Shown: piece after piece, positions 1 through 7,340 of the stretch | Position numbering within the stretch: position 1 is the first letter of the stretch | How the letters are laid out: each line of letters starts with the position of its first letter | Origin: JANNAT01 sp031422555 | GTDB lineage: Bacteria; Pseudomonadota; Alphaproteobacteria; Rhodobacterales; Rhodobacteraceae | Reading direction: 5' to 3' | Assembly (NCBI GenBank): GCA_031422555.1 | Contig: JANPLZ010000151.1 | Location: forward strand, 1-13,922 | DNA length: 13,922 bases | Notes under the pieces: generated by a model | Told to the model about the DNA's origin: nothing | Seen by the model: the letters and a program-made list of their open reading frames with translations, nothing else | Database searches by the model: none | Program-made: the position numbers and the translations under genes

Positions 1-825
1 TTTTTCAACACGTTGGGGGCGGATACCACCGTGGTCGAAGTGATGGACCGCGTGCTGCCGGTTGAGGACGCCGAAGTATCGGCCTTTGCCAAAAAGGCCT
101 TTGTCAAACAAGGCATGAAAATTCTGGAAAAAACCACCGTCAAGAAACTGGATCGCAGCCCCGGCCGCGTGGTGGCGCATCTGGAATCCGCTGCTGGCAC
201 CACCACGCAAGAGTTCGATACGGTGATTTCCGCCGTGGGCATCGTCGGCAACATCGAGGGTCTGGGGCTTGAGGCTTTGGGCGTGAAAATCGACCGCACC
301 CATGTGGTTACCGACGAATTCTGCCGCACGGGCGTCGAGGGGCTTTATGCCATCGGTGATATCGCCGGCGCACCGTGGCTTGCGCACAAGGCCAGCCATG
401 AAGGCGTGATGGTGGCCGAACTGATCGCGGGTGGCCATCCGCATGCCATCAAACCGGGGTCTATCGCCGGTTGCACCTATTGTCATCCGCAAGTGGCGTC
501 CGTTGGCCTGACCGAAGCCCGCGCGATTGAGGCGGGCCATACGATCAAGGTTGGCCGCTTTCCCTTTATCGGCAATGGCAAGGCGATTGCGCTTGGTGAG
601 GCTGAGGGTTTTGTCAAAACCATTTTTGACGCCAAAACCGGCGAACTTCTGGGCGCGCATATGATCGGGGCCGAAGTGACCGAATTGATCCAAGGTTATG
701 TGATCGGGCGGCAGTTGGAAACCACCGAGGCCGATCTGATGAACACCGTCTTCCCGCATCCGACCCTGTCAGAAATGATGCACGAATCGGTGTTGGATGC
801 CTACGGCCGGGCGATCCATATCTGA
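1..825 (+). CDS. lpd: Dihydrolipoamide dehydrogenase (E3), C-terminal part; 5' end outside the window
   Basis: Flavoenzyme that reoxidises the dihydrolipoyl groups of 2-oxoacid dehydrogenase complexes and passes the electrons through FAD and an active-site disulfide to NAD+. The frame is open from base 1 (F-F-N-T-L-G-A-D...), so the gene starts upstream; 274 residues of a usual ~465 are visible. They begin within the NAD-binding domain (GADTTVVEVMDRVLP), continue through the second FAD-contact motif (GLYAIGDIAGAPWLAHKASHEG, near visible codons 116-137) and end with the dimerisation domain. The catalytic His-Glu pair is present in HPTLSE (His at visible codon 253, Glu at 258). The N-terminal FAD motif and redox-active CxxxxC are off the window. 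In this bacterial group a lpd often ends the 2-oxoglutarate dehydrogenase operon, but that cannot be confirmed here. The MFS gene follows after one base. Confidence 0.95.
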   Translation, partial: FFNTLGADTTVVEVMDRVLPVEDAEVSAFAKKAFVKQGMKILEKTTVKKLDRSPGRVVAHLESAAGTTTQEFDTVISAVGIVGNIEGLGLEALGVKIDRTHVVTDEFCRTGVEGLYAIGDIAGAPWLAHKASHEGVMVAELIAGGHPHAIKPGSIAGCTYCHPQVASVGLTEARAIEAGHTIKVGRFPFIGNGKAIALGEAEGFVKTIFDAKTGELLGAHMIGAEVTELIQGYVIGRQLETTEADLMNTVFPHPTLSEMMHESVLDAYGRAIHI

Positions 826-826
826 C

Positions 827-1993
827 ATGCAAGGCGCGCTGACGGCCTTTGCGATCTGGGCGGCGGGCCTTGGGGCGGCGGCGCAATTTGGCAAGATGTC
901 GGTGATTTATCAAGACTTGGCGGCGCTTTATGACGGTCATGGCGCGGTTGCCATCGGTCTGATGGTGTCGATCATCGGCATCATCGGCTTGATCTTTGGC
1001 ACCACGGCGGGGCTGCTTGTGGCGCGGCTCGGGCCAAAACGGGTGATGCTGGCGGGACTTGCTTTGGGGGCGGTGGTCAGCGTGGTGCAATCCAGCCTGC
1101 CGCCCTTTGGCTGGATGCTGACCAGCCGCGTGGCCGAAGGGGTTTCGCATCTGGCCATTGTGGTTGTAGGCCCGACCGCCATCGCGGCGACGGCCAATTT
1201 GCGGTATCAAGGTGCTGTGATGACGCTGTGGGGCAGCTTTTTTGGCGTCACCTTCGCGGTGCTGGCGCTGTTTGGTCCGGGTCTGGTGGCCGCCCATGGC
1301 ATTGGCGCGCTGTTTCAGGCCCATGCGGCATGGTTGCTGTTTTGTCTGGCCCTGCTGGCGCGGTTGCTGCCCGCCGACACGCCGCCACAGCCGGGATCTG
1401 CGCCAAACGGTGTTCTGGCGCAGCATCTTGCAACCTATCGCTCGCCGCGTATCGCAGCCCCCGCTTTGGGATTTGTCTGCTATACGGTGACTTATGTTGC
1501 GGTGTTAACGTTGTTGCCCGGCGCGATTGGGGCGGAGTGGGGGCCGTTCAGCGCGGTTGCAATGCCCTTGGTGTCGATACTGGTGTCGTTGACGCTGGGG
1601 GTCTGGCTGTTGGGGCGGATGTCGGCGGTCCGGCTGGTGCAGGGCGGCTTTGCCTGTGTGATCCTTGCGGCCGTCGGGCTGTGGGCGGTCTGGGGGAACG
1701 GGCCGTGGCAAGTGGGCTTTGCCTGCCTTGTCGCCGCGGCCATGGGCACGGTGCAAGGCGCAAGTTTTGCCGCCATTCCGCAACTGAACTCTGCCATGGC
1801 CGACCGCGCCCATGCGGCAGGCGCTATTGCGCAACTGGGCAATCTTGGCACCACAACCGGCACGCCGCTGCTGGCGCTGATCCTTGCCCAAGCGGGTGCC
1901 GCGGGGCTTGCGGTGTTTTTGGTCGCCTTTTCGGCTTTGGGCATCGCCTTGCATGCGTGGGCCGCCCATCGTCGCGCTGCCCAAACGCCATAG
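827..1993 (+). CDS. MFS transporter, substrate unknown
   Basis: Integral membrane protein of 388 residues, very hydrophobic throughout, fitting the 12-helix major facilitator fold. A motif-A-like loop between helices 2 and 3 reads GLLVARLGPKRVMLAG (approx. residues 63-78), with the expected small residues, Arg-Leu-Gly and basic pair. I chose the ATG at 827, one base after the lpd stop. An in-frame ATG at 797 lies inside lpd and would add a polar MPTAGRSISD stretch before the first helix. No clear Shine-Dalgarno precedes 827, so translation is probably coupled to lpd and the two are cotranscribed. Nothing in the sequence identifies the substrate. The context suggests only that expression follows central carbon metabolism. 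The family assignment is good; the function is unknown. Confidence 0.85.
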   Translation: MQGALTAFAIWAAGLGAAAQFGKMSVIYQDLAALYDGHGAVAIGLMVSIIGIIGLIFGTTAGLLVARLGPKRVMLAGLALGAVVSVVQSSLPPFGWMLTSRVAEGVSHLAIVVVGPTAIAATANLRYQGAVMTLWGSFFGVTFAVLALFGPGLVAAHGIGALFQAHAAWLLFCLALLARLLPADTPPQPGSAPNGVLAQHLATYRSPRIAAPALGFVCYTVTYVAVLTLLPGAIGAEWGPFSAVAMPLVSILVSLTLGVWLLGRMSAVRLVQGGFACVILAAVGLWAVWGNGPWQVGFACLVAAAMGTVQGASFAAIPQLNSAMADRAHAAGAIAQLGNLGTTTGTPLLALILAQAGAAGLAVFLVAFSALGIALHAWAAHRRAAQTP

Positions 1994-2004
1994 ATTTCGC
2001 TTCT

Positions 2005-2019
2005 GTTCATATTTTGTTC
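2005..2019 (+). promoter_or_regulatory. LexA (SOS) box, alphaproteobacterial type
   Basis: The sequence GTTC-ATATTTT-GTTC is an exact match to the direct-repeat LexA site GTTC-N7-GTTC known for alphaproteobacteria such as Rhodobacter and Caulobacter. It lies 65 bases before the uvrA ATG, and uvrA is a classical SOS gene. It ends 11 bases upstream of the predicted -35 element, so it may act from just upstream of that promoter or overlap another one. Confidence 0.85.
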
Positions 2020-2030
2020 ACATTTTTCGG

Positions 2031-2059
2031 TTGGAGACTCGGGCAAAGCACCCTAGATA
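2031..2059 (+). promoter_or_regulatory. Predicted sigma70 promoter of uvrA
   Basis: TTGGAG (2031-2036) and TAGATA (2054-2059) are separated by exactly 17 bases. They lie just downstream of the LexA box and about 25 bases upstream of the uvrA start. Transcription would begin near 2066, giving a short leader that includes GGGG (2074-2077) six bases before the ATG as a ribosome binding site. Predicted from sequence only. Confidence 0.5.
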
Positions 2060-2083
2060 TGCGTTGGTAAACCGGGGTGTGAC

Positions 2084-4948
2084 ATGGCCGAGCAGAAGTT
2101 CATCGAAGTGCGCGGTGCGCGCGAACACAATCTGAAAAACGTCGATGTGAACATTCCGCGCGATCAGCTGGTGGTGATCACCGGGCTGTCGGGGTCGGGC
2201 AAATCTTCGCTGGCGTTTGACACGATCTATGCCGAAGGGCAGCGCCGTTATGTCGAATCCCTGTCGGCCTATGCCCGGCAGTTCCTTGATATGATGGGGA
2301 AACCCGATGTTGATCATATCTCGGGTCTGTCGCCTGCGATTTCGATTGAACAGAAAACCACTTCGAAAAACCCGCGCTCAACCGTGGGCACGGTGACCGA
2401 AATCTACGACTATATGCGGCTGCTTTTTGCCCGTGTCGGCACGCCTTTTTCGCCCACCACCGGCCTGCCGATCACCGCGATGCAAGTGCAGGATATGGTG
2501 GATGCCGTGATGGCGATGCCCGAGGGCAGCCGAGCGTATTTGTTGGCCCCGATCATCCGCGACCGCAAAGGCGAGTATAAGAAAGAGTTTCTCGAACTGC
2601 GCAAACAGGGGTTTCAACGCGTCAAGGTGAATGGCGCGTTTTACGAATTGGAAGAACCGCCGGTTCTGGACAAGAAATTCCGCCATAACATCGACGTGGT
2701 GGTGGACCGCATTGTAGTGCGGGCGGGGCTGGAGACCCGGCTGGCCGACAGTTTCCGCACCGCGCTTAATCTGGCCGACGGCATTGCGGTGATCGAAATC
2801 GCCGATGATACCGACGGCGCGGAACCGCAACGCACCACCTATTCCGAGAAATTCGCCTGCCCGGTGTCAGGCTTTACCATTGCCGAGATTGAACCACGGC
2901 TGTTTTCGTTCAACGCACCGTTCGGGGCCTGTCCGGCCTGCGATGGTTTGGGGGTAGAGTTGTTCTTTGACGAACGGCTTGTCGTGCCAGATCAGAACCT
3001 TACGCTGCTGGGGGGGGCACTTGCGCCGTGGGCAAAGTCGAAAAGCCCCTATTTCACCCAGACCATCGACGCCATCGCCAAGCACTATGATTTTGACAAG
3101 AAAGCCAAATGGCTGGATCTGCCCGACGCGGTGAAACAGGTGTTTTTGCGCGGCTCTGGCGGCACAGAAATCTCGTTCCGTTATGATGAGGGCGGGCGGA
3201 TTTATCAGGTTTCCCGCGTGTTTGAAGGGGTGATCCCCAACATGGAACGCCGCTACCGCGAAACCGACAGCGCCTGGAGCCGCGAAGATATGGAGCGGTT
3301 TCAGAACAACCGGTCTTGCGGCACCTGTGGCGGCTTCCGGCTGCGCCCCGAGGCATTGGCGGTTAAAATTGCCGGTCTGCACGTCGGACAAGTGGTTAAA
3401 ATGTCAATAACCGAGGCGTTTGACTGGATTTCCACCGTTCCTGCACATCTGTCCAACCAGAAAAATGAGATTGCCAAGGCAATTTTGAAGGAAATCCGCG
3501 AAAGGCTGGGATTTCTGGTCAATGTCGGGCTGAACTATCTGACCCTGTCGCGCAACGCGGGCACCCTTTCGGGCGGTGAATCGCAGCGCATCCGGCTGGC
3601 CAGCCAGATCGGATCGGGCCTGACCGGGGTTTTGTATGTGCTGGACGAACCCAGCATCGGCTTGCACCAGCGCGACAATGACCGCCTACTGACCACTTTG
3701 AAAAACCTGCGCGATGCCGGCAACACGGTGTTGGTGGTGGAACATGACGAAGATGCCATCCGCGAGGCGGATTATGTTTTTGACATGGGCCCCGGTGCCG
3801 GGTTGCACGGCGGCATGGTGGTGGCGCATGGCACGCCCGACCAAGTGGCCAACGACCCTAACAGTCTGACAGGACAGTATCTTTTGGGCGTGCGGTCCAT
3901 TGCGGTGCCAAAATCACGGCGCCGCGGCAATGGCAAGAAACTGGTGGTTGTGGGGGCCACGGGCAATAATCTGAAAAACGTCACCGCAGAATTTCCGCTT
4001 GGCAAGTTCGTTTGCGTGACCGGCGTTTCGGGCGGCGGCAAGTCAACGCTGACAATTGAGACCTTGTTCAAAACAGCCGCCAGCCGCCTGAACGGCGCGC
4101 ATGAAAGCCCTAGCCCCTGCCAGACCATCCGCGGCTTTGAACATCTGGACAAGGTGATCGACATTGATCAGCGCGCCATCGGCCGCACGCCGCGGTCAAA
4201 CCCTGCCACCTATACAGGGGCGTTTACCCCGATCCGCGATTGGTTTGCCGGTCTGCCCGAGGCCAAGGCGCGTGGCTATCTGCCGGGGCGGTTCAGCTTT
4301 AACGTCAAGGGCGGCCGCTGTGAGGCGTGCCAAGGCGATGGCGTGTTGAAGATCGAGATGAATTTTCTGCCCGATGTCTATGTAACCTGCGAGACCTGCA
4401 AAGGTGCGCGTTACAACCGGGAAACTTTGGAAATAAAGTTCAAAAACAAAAGCATCGCCGATGTTCTTGATATGACATGTGAAGAAGCCCAAGGGTTTTT
4501 TCAGGCGGTTCCCGGCATTCGCGAAAAAATGGATGCGCTGTGTCAGGTTGGTCTTGGCTATATCAAGGTCGGGCAACAGGCCACAACGCTTTCCGGTGGA
4601 GAGGCGCAGCGCGTCAAGCTGTCAAAAGAGTTGTCACGCCGCGCCACGGGCCGCACGTTGTATATTCTGGACGAACCCACGACGGGCCTGCATTTCGAAG
4701 ATGTGCGCAAGCTGTTGGAAGTGCTGCATGAATTGGTCGATCAGGGCAACACCGTGGTAGTGATCGAGCATAATCTGGACGTGGTGAAAACCGCCGATTG
4801 GGTGATTGATATCGGCCCCGAAGGCGGGGACGGCGGCGGCGAGATTGTGGGGGTCGGCACGCCGGAAGACATTGCCAAGCTGGTGGGCAACCACACCGGG
4901 CACTATCTGAAAGGCTTGCTTTCGCCAAGGCGGGCGGCGGCAGAGTGA
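2084..4948 (+). CDS. uvrA: UvrABC excinuclease subunit A
   Basis: Damage-recognition ATPase of nucleotide excision repair; a UvrA dimer loads UvrB onto distorted DNA. It has 954 residues, the family's normal length. Both ABC modules are intact. The first has Walker A GLSGSGKS (34-41, Lys40), signature LSGGE (495-499), then Walker B VLYVLDEP. The second has Walker A GVSGGGKS (647-654), signature LSGGE (836-840), then LYILDEPTTGLH. The C-terminal zinc finger keeps all four cysteines (746, 749, 769, 772). The first zinc region has Cys259, Cys283 and Cys286 but Ser262 where E. coli has its second Cys; I recall this CPVSG form as common in alphaproteobacteria. ATG 2084 gives the standard N-terminus. 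A LexA box and promoter lie upstream, so SOS induction is expected. It converges on the next gene with 15 bases between. Confidence 0.98.
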   Translation: MAEQKFIEVRGAREHNLKNVDVNIPRDQLVVITGLSGSGKSSLAFDTIYAEGQRRYVESLSAYARQFLDMMGKPDVDHISGLSPAISIEQKTTSKNPRSTVGTVTEIYDYMRLLFARVGTPFSPTTGLPITAMQVQDMVDAVMAMPEGSRAYLLAPIIRDRKGEYKKEFLELRKQGFQRVKVNGAFYELEEPPVLDKKFRHNIDVVVDRIVVRAGLETRLADSFRTALNLADGIAVIEIADDTDGAEPQRTTYSEKFACPVSGFTIAEIEPRLFSFNAPFGACPACDGLGVELFFDERLVVPDQNLTLLGGALAPWAKSKSPYFTQTIDAIAKHYDFDKKAKWLDLPDAVKQVFLRGSGGTEISFRYDEGGRIYQVSRVFEGVIPNMERRYRETDSAWSREDMERFQNNRSCGTCGGFRLRPEALAVKIAGLHVGQVVKMSITEAFDWISTVPAHLSNQKNEIAKAILKEIRERLGFLVNVGLNYLTLSRNAGTLSGGESQRIRLASQIGSGLTGVLYVLDEPSIGLHQRDNDRLLTTLKNLRDAGNTVLVVEHDEDAIREADYVFDMGPGAGLHGGMVVAHGTPDQVANDPNSLTGQYLLGVRSIAVPKSRRRGNGKKLVVVGATGNNLKNVTAEFPLGKFVCVTGVSGGGKSTLTIETLFKTAASRLNGAHESPSPCQTIRGFEHLDKVIDIDQRAIGRTPRSNPATYTGAFTPIRDWFAGLPEAKARGYLPGRFSFNVKGGRCEACQGDGVLKIEMNFLPDVYVTCETCKGARYNRETLEIKFKNKSIADVLDMTCEEAQGFFQAVPGIREKMDALCQVGLGYIKVGQQATTLSGGEAQRVKLSKELSRRATGRTLYILDEPTTGLHFEDVRKLLEVLHELVDQGNTVVVIEHNLDVVKTADWVIDIGPEGGDGGGEIVGVGTPEDIAKLVGNHTGHYLKGLLSPRRAAAE

Positions 4949-4956
4949 CTGCCGCC
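4936..4956. terminator. Possible shared hairpin between convergent uvrA and downstream gene
   Basis: GGCGGCAG (4936-4943) and CTGCCGCC (4949-4956) form a perfect 8-bp GC-rich stem with a 5-base loop containing the uvrA stop codon. It sits at the meeting point of two convergent genes, where a bidirectional terminator would be useful. There is no T-run on either side, so intrinsic termination would be weak; it may only slow polymerase or protect transcript ends. Confidence 0.35.
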
Positions 4957-4963
4957 AAACGCC

Positions 4964-5653
4964 TCAATCGCCCAAGTCAGAAAGCCGCCTGATCACATCC
5001 AGCACAACCCCCGTGTCCTGATCCACCCGGTAGATCGTATCACCGTAACGGACATAGCGGGTGTTGCGGGCGGGGTCGATCAGCCGCTGGTCGATGATCA
5101 CCTCATAGCCGTCCGGCAATCTATCGCCCACGGTGACGCGATCTGCCGCAGCCCCGGCGGTCACACCCTTTTTGGCCAAGCCGGGTGGCACACAGGGCGG
5201 GTCTTTCTTGGCCAGTCCCGGCGGGCAGGATTGCAGATCCAACCAATCCCCGTCCCAGTTCCAACCCTCACCGACCCAATCTATCACTGTGCCATCAGAC
5301 CGGCGCAAACGGTAGATATTGTCGCCGAACCGCACAAAAACTGCATCGGGATCATAGACATACTGGTCGGGGTCAAAAAGTGTGATCACACCGTCAGGGT
5401 GCGGGTCACCGACACCAAGGACCGGCAAAACCACAACTGCCCCGGGTGCCGCGCGCACGACACCGACGCGCTTTTTCGCCTGACCGGGCGGCAGACAGGC
5501 TTGATTTTTCTTGACCAGACCGGGCGGGCAAAAGTCAGTGGATTGTTTCGACTTGCCTTTGTTCTTGTCCGCTTTGTTTTTCTGATCAGCGCTCAGTTCA
5601 GTTCCCACCATCATGGCTGCAACGGCCATGGCCAACAAAACGATGCGTGACAT
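4964..5653 (-). CDS. Exported protein with two tandem CPPGL-KK / RcnB-like units
   Basis: Predicted periplasmic or secreted protein of 229 residues; no characterised function recognised. I start it at the ATG whose complement is 5651-5653, because this places a Sec signal peptide (MSRIVLLAMAVAAMMVGTELSA) at the N-terminus with AAGGATAAGG upstream. The longer frame from 5731 only adds residues before the signal. A Lys-rich linker (about 23-39) follows. Two homologous units come next, residues 42-142 and 143-229. Each starts with CPPGL-KK, then a C-[LV]-PPG-AKK motif, then a segment with VGD...PDG...[FY]VR[FY]GD-IYR...G-V-D. The VRxGDxIYR...TGxVxD pattern resembles RcnB-family periplasmic proteins, linked in E. 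coli to nickel/cobalt homeostasis; this is my inference from pattern only. Each unit has two cysteines. It converges on uvrA but has no evident repair role. Confidence 0.8.
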   Translation of the reverse strand: MSRIVLLAMAVAAMMVGTELSADQKNKADKNKGKSKQSTDFCPPGLVKKNQACLPPGQAKKRVGVVRAAPGAVVVLPVLGVGDPHPDGVITLFDPDQYVYDPDAVFVRFGDNIYRLRRSDGTVIDWVGEGWNWDGDWLDLQSCPPGLAKKDPPCVPPGLAKKGVTAGAAADRVTVGDRLPDGYEVIIDQRLIDPARNTRYVRYGDTIYRVDQDTGVVLDVIRRLSDLGD

Positions 5654-5686
5654 CAACCTTATCCTTTTGTGGTTCGCGCAGACCAA

Positions 5687-5718
5687 CGCGCTGGCAAAGC
5701 AACGGTTCCACCAGCGCG
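5687..5718 (-). terminator. Possible hairpin downstream of mmsA
   Basis: CGCGCTGG (5687-5694) and CCAGCGCG (5711-5718) form a perfect 8-bp stem with a 16-base loop, 22 bases past the mmsA stop on the minus strand and 33 bases before the start of the next minus-strand gene. There is no U tract after the stem, so it is a weak terminator candidate that may only attenuate readthrough into the downstream exported-protein gene. Confidence 0.35.
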
Positions 5719-5740
5719 CCTGTTTCAGCATGGCACCCGG

Positions 5741-7240
5741 TTACTCCATCGGTTTGAAATTCAAACTCGCCCCTTCCTTGATGCCGGATGGCCAGCGCGA
5801 GGTGATGGTTTTGGTGCGGGTGTAGAACCGGAAACTGTCCGGCCCGTGCTGGTTCAAATCGCCAAAGGATGATTTTTTCCAGCCGCCGAACGTGTGATAG
5901 GCCAGCGGCACCGGGATGGGCACGTTGATGCCGATCATGCCGACGTTGATGCGATGGGCGAAATCGCGGGCGGTATCGCCGTCACGGGTGAAAATCGCGG
6001 TGCCGTTGCCATATTCGTGGTCCATCGCGTGGCCAAGCGCCTGTTCATAGGTGTCGGCGCGCACCACAGACAGCACCGGGCCAAAGATTTCCTTTTGGTA
6101 AATTTCCATATCGGTGGTGACATGGTCGAACAAATGCGGGCCAACGAAAAAGCCGTTCTCATAGCCTTGCAGTTTGAAATCGCGGCCATCGACCACCAGT
6201 TTCGCGCCTTGCGCCACGCCGGATTCGACCAAGCGCTGAATATTGGCTTTGGCGGCGGCAGTGACAACCGGGCCGTAATCCACGTCTGCCCCACCGGTAT
6301 AGGGGCCGACTTTCAGGTTTTCGATGCGCGGGATCAGTTTGGCCACCAGCCGGTCGGCGGTGTCCTGGCCCACCGGAACCGCGACCGAGATGGCCATGCA
6401 GCGTTCACCGGCCGCGCCGTATCCCGCCCCGATCAACGCATCCGCTGCCAGATCCATATCGGCGTCGGGCATGATGATCATGTGGTTCTTGGCACCGCCA
6501 AAGCATTGCACCCGCTTGCCGTTCGAACAGCCGCGCCCATAGATATATTCCGCAATCGGGGTGGATCCGACAAAACCAATCGCGGCGATGGTGGGGTTAT
6601 CCAGAATGGCATCGACCGCCTCTTTGTCGCCGTTGATCACTTGCAACACGCCGTCGGGCAGGCCGGCCTCTTGCATCAGCGCGGCCAGCATCATCGGCAC
6701 CGACGGCGCGCGTTCGGACGGCTTCAGGATAAAGGCGTTGCCGCAGGCCAGCGCCGGGCCCATTTTCCACATCGGAATCATCGCGGGAAAGTTGAAAGGC
6801 GTGATGCCCGCCGCCACGCCAACCGGTTGACGCAGCGAATACATATCAATGCCGGGACCGGCGCTGTCGGTAAATTCGCCTTTCAGCATTTGCGCGGCAC
6901 CAATGCAGTATTCGATCACTTCCAGCCCGCGCTGAATATCGCCTTTGGCATCAGCGATGGTTTTGCCGTGTTCGCGTGACAGCGCTTCGGCCAATTGGTC
7001 CATATCGCGGTTCAACAGGCCGACGAATGCCATCATCACACGACCGCGCCGTTGCGGGTTGGTGGCACCCCATTTGATTTGTGCGCTGGCGGCGCTGGCG
7101 GTGGCTGCGTCCAGTTCGGCCGTGCTGGCCAAGGCGACACGGGCCTGCACCTCGCCGGTGGCGGGGTTGAACACATCGGCAAATCGCCCCGACGTGCCCG
7201 CCACATGTTTGCCGCCAATCCAGTGCCCGATGGTGTTCAT
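5741..7240 (-). CDS. mmsA: CoA-acylating methylmalonate-semialdehyde dehydrogenase
   Basis: Oxidises (methyl)malonate semialdehyde with NAD+ and CoA to propionyl-CoA or acetyl-CoA plus CO2, in valine/thymine breakdown and, as IolA, at the end of inositol breakdown. It has 499 residues, the family length. The N-terminus (NTIGHWIGGKHVAGTSGR) is typical. Asn150 in TPFNFPAM is the conserved oxyanion-hole residue, and Cys281 in AAGERCMAIS is the catalytic nucleophile. Where hydrolytic ALDHs carry the general-base Glu, this protein has CFGGAKNH (247-254), as CoA-acylating members do. A strong ribosome site (AGGAGA, complement of 7246-7251) precedes the ATG. A LysR gene is transcribed divergently from 100 bases away and is the likely regulator. 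Valine versus inositol use cannot be settled from sequence, though an iol cluster starts about 3 kb away. Confidence 0.95.
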   Translation of the reverse strand: MNTIGHWIGGKHVAGTSGRFADVFNPATGEVQARVALASTAELDAATASAASAQIKWGATNPQRRGRVMMAFVGLLNRDMDQLAEALSREHGKTIADAKGDIQRGLEVIEYCIGAAQMLKGEFTDSAGPGIDMYSLRQPVGVAAGITPFNFPAMIPMWKMGPALACGNAFILKPSERAPSVPMMLAALMQEAGLPDGVLQVINGDKEAVDAILDNPTIAAIGFVGSTPIAEYIYGRGCSNGKRVQCFGGAKNHMIIMPDADMDLAADALIGAGYGAAGERCMAISVAVPVGQDTADRLVAKLIPRIENLKVGPYTGGADVDYGPVVTAAAKANIQRLVESGVAQGAKLVVDGRDFKLQGYENGFFVGPHLFDHVTTDMEIYQKEIFGPVLSVVRADTYEQALGHAMDHEYGNGTAIFTRDGDTARDFAHRINVGMIGINVPIPVPLAYHTFGGWKKSSFGDLNQHGPDSFRFYTRTKTITSRWPSGIKEGASLNFKPME

Positions 7241-7273
7241 TGCCGTCTCCTTTTGGGTTTGGCGCAGTGTAGT

Positions 7274-7330
7274 CTTGCGAAAACGCGCAAGCTATAGGCA
7301 ATATACCAAAGTTATCTTGCAAATTTGCAA
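7274..7330. promoter_or_regulatory. Two inverted repeats in the mmsA-lysR divergent region, probable LysR operators
   Basis: Dyad 1 is CTTGCG-N6-CGCAAG (7274-7291). Dyad 2 is the perfect 14-base palindrome TTGCAAATTTGCAA (7317-7330). Both contain TTGC...GCAA half-sites, spaced N8 and N6. Their centres are 41 bases apart, close to four helical turns. Dyad 2 touches the ribosome binding site of the LysR gene, which would suit autorepression, while dyad 1 is nearer mmsA. Paired sites in a divergent gap are typical of LysR-type regulation; actual binding is inferred. Confidence 0.55.
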
Positions 7331-7340
7331 AGGGCATCGG

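Noticed and set aside
614..1426. 270-codon open frame on the minus strand across lpd and the MFS gene
   Set aside because: Basic, Gln/His-rich translation crossing two well-supported genes; a shadow frame.
1228..2070. 280-codon plus-strand frame inside the MFS gene
   Set aside because: Cys/Gly/Arg-rich translation in the wrong frame. The MFS frame has coherent membrane segments.
5894..6979. 361-codon open frame on the plus strand, antisense to mmsA
   Set aside because: The opposite frame is a complete, motif-perfect dehydrogenase. The antisense product is His/Arg-rich and low in hydrophobic pattern, typical of a shadow in GC-rich DNA.
6945..7340. N-terminal extension of the LysR frame
   Set aside because: The frame is open upstream, but this part is antisense to mmsA and crosses the shared promoter region. 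The LysR helix-turn-helix begins right after GTG 7341.
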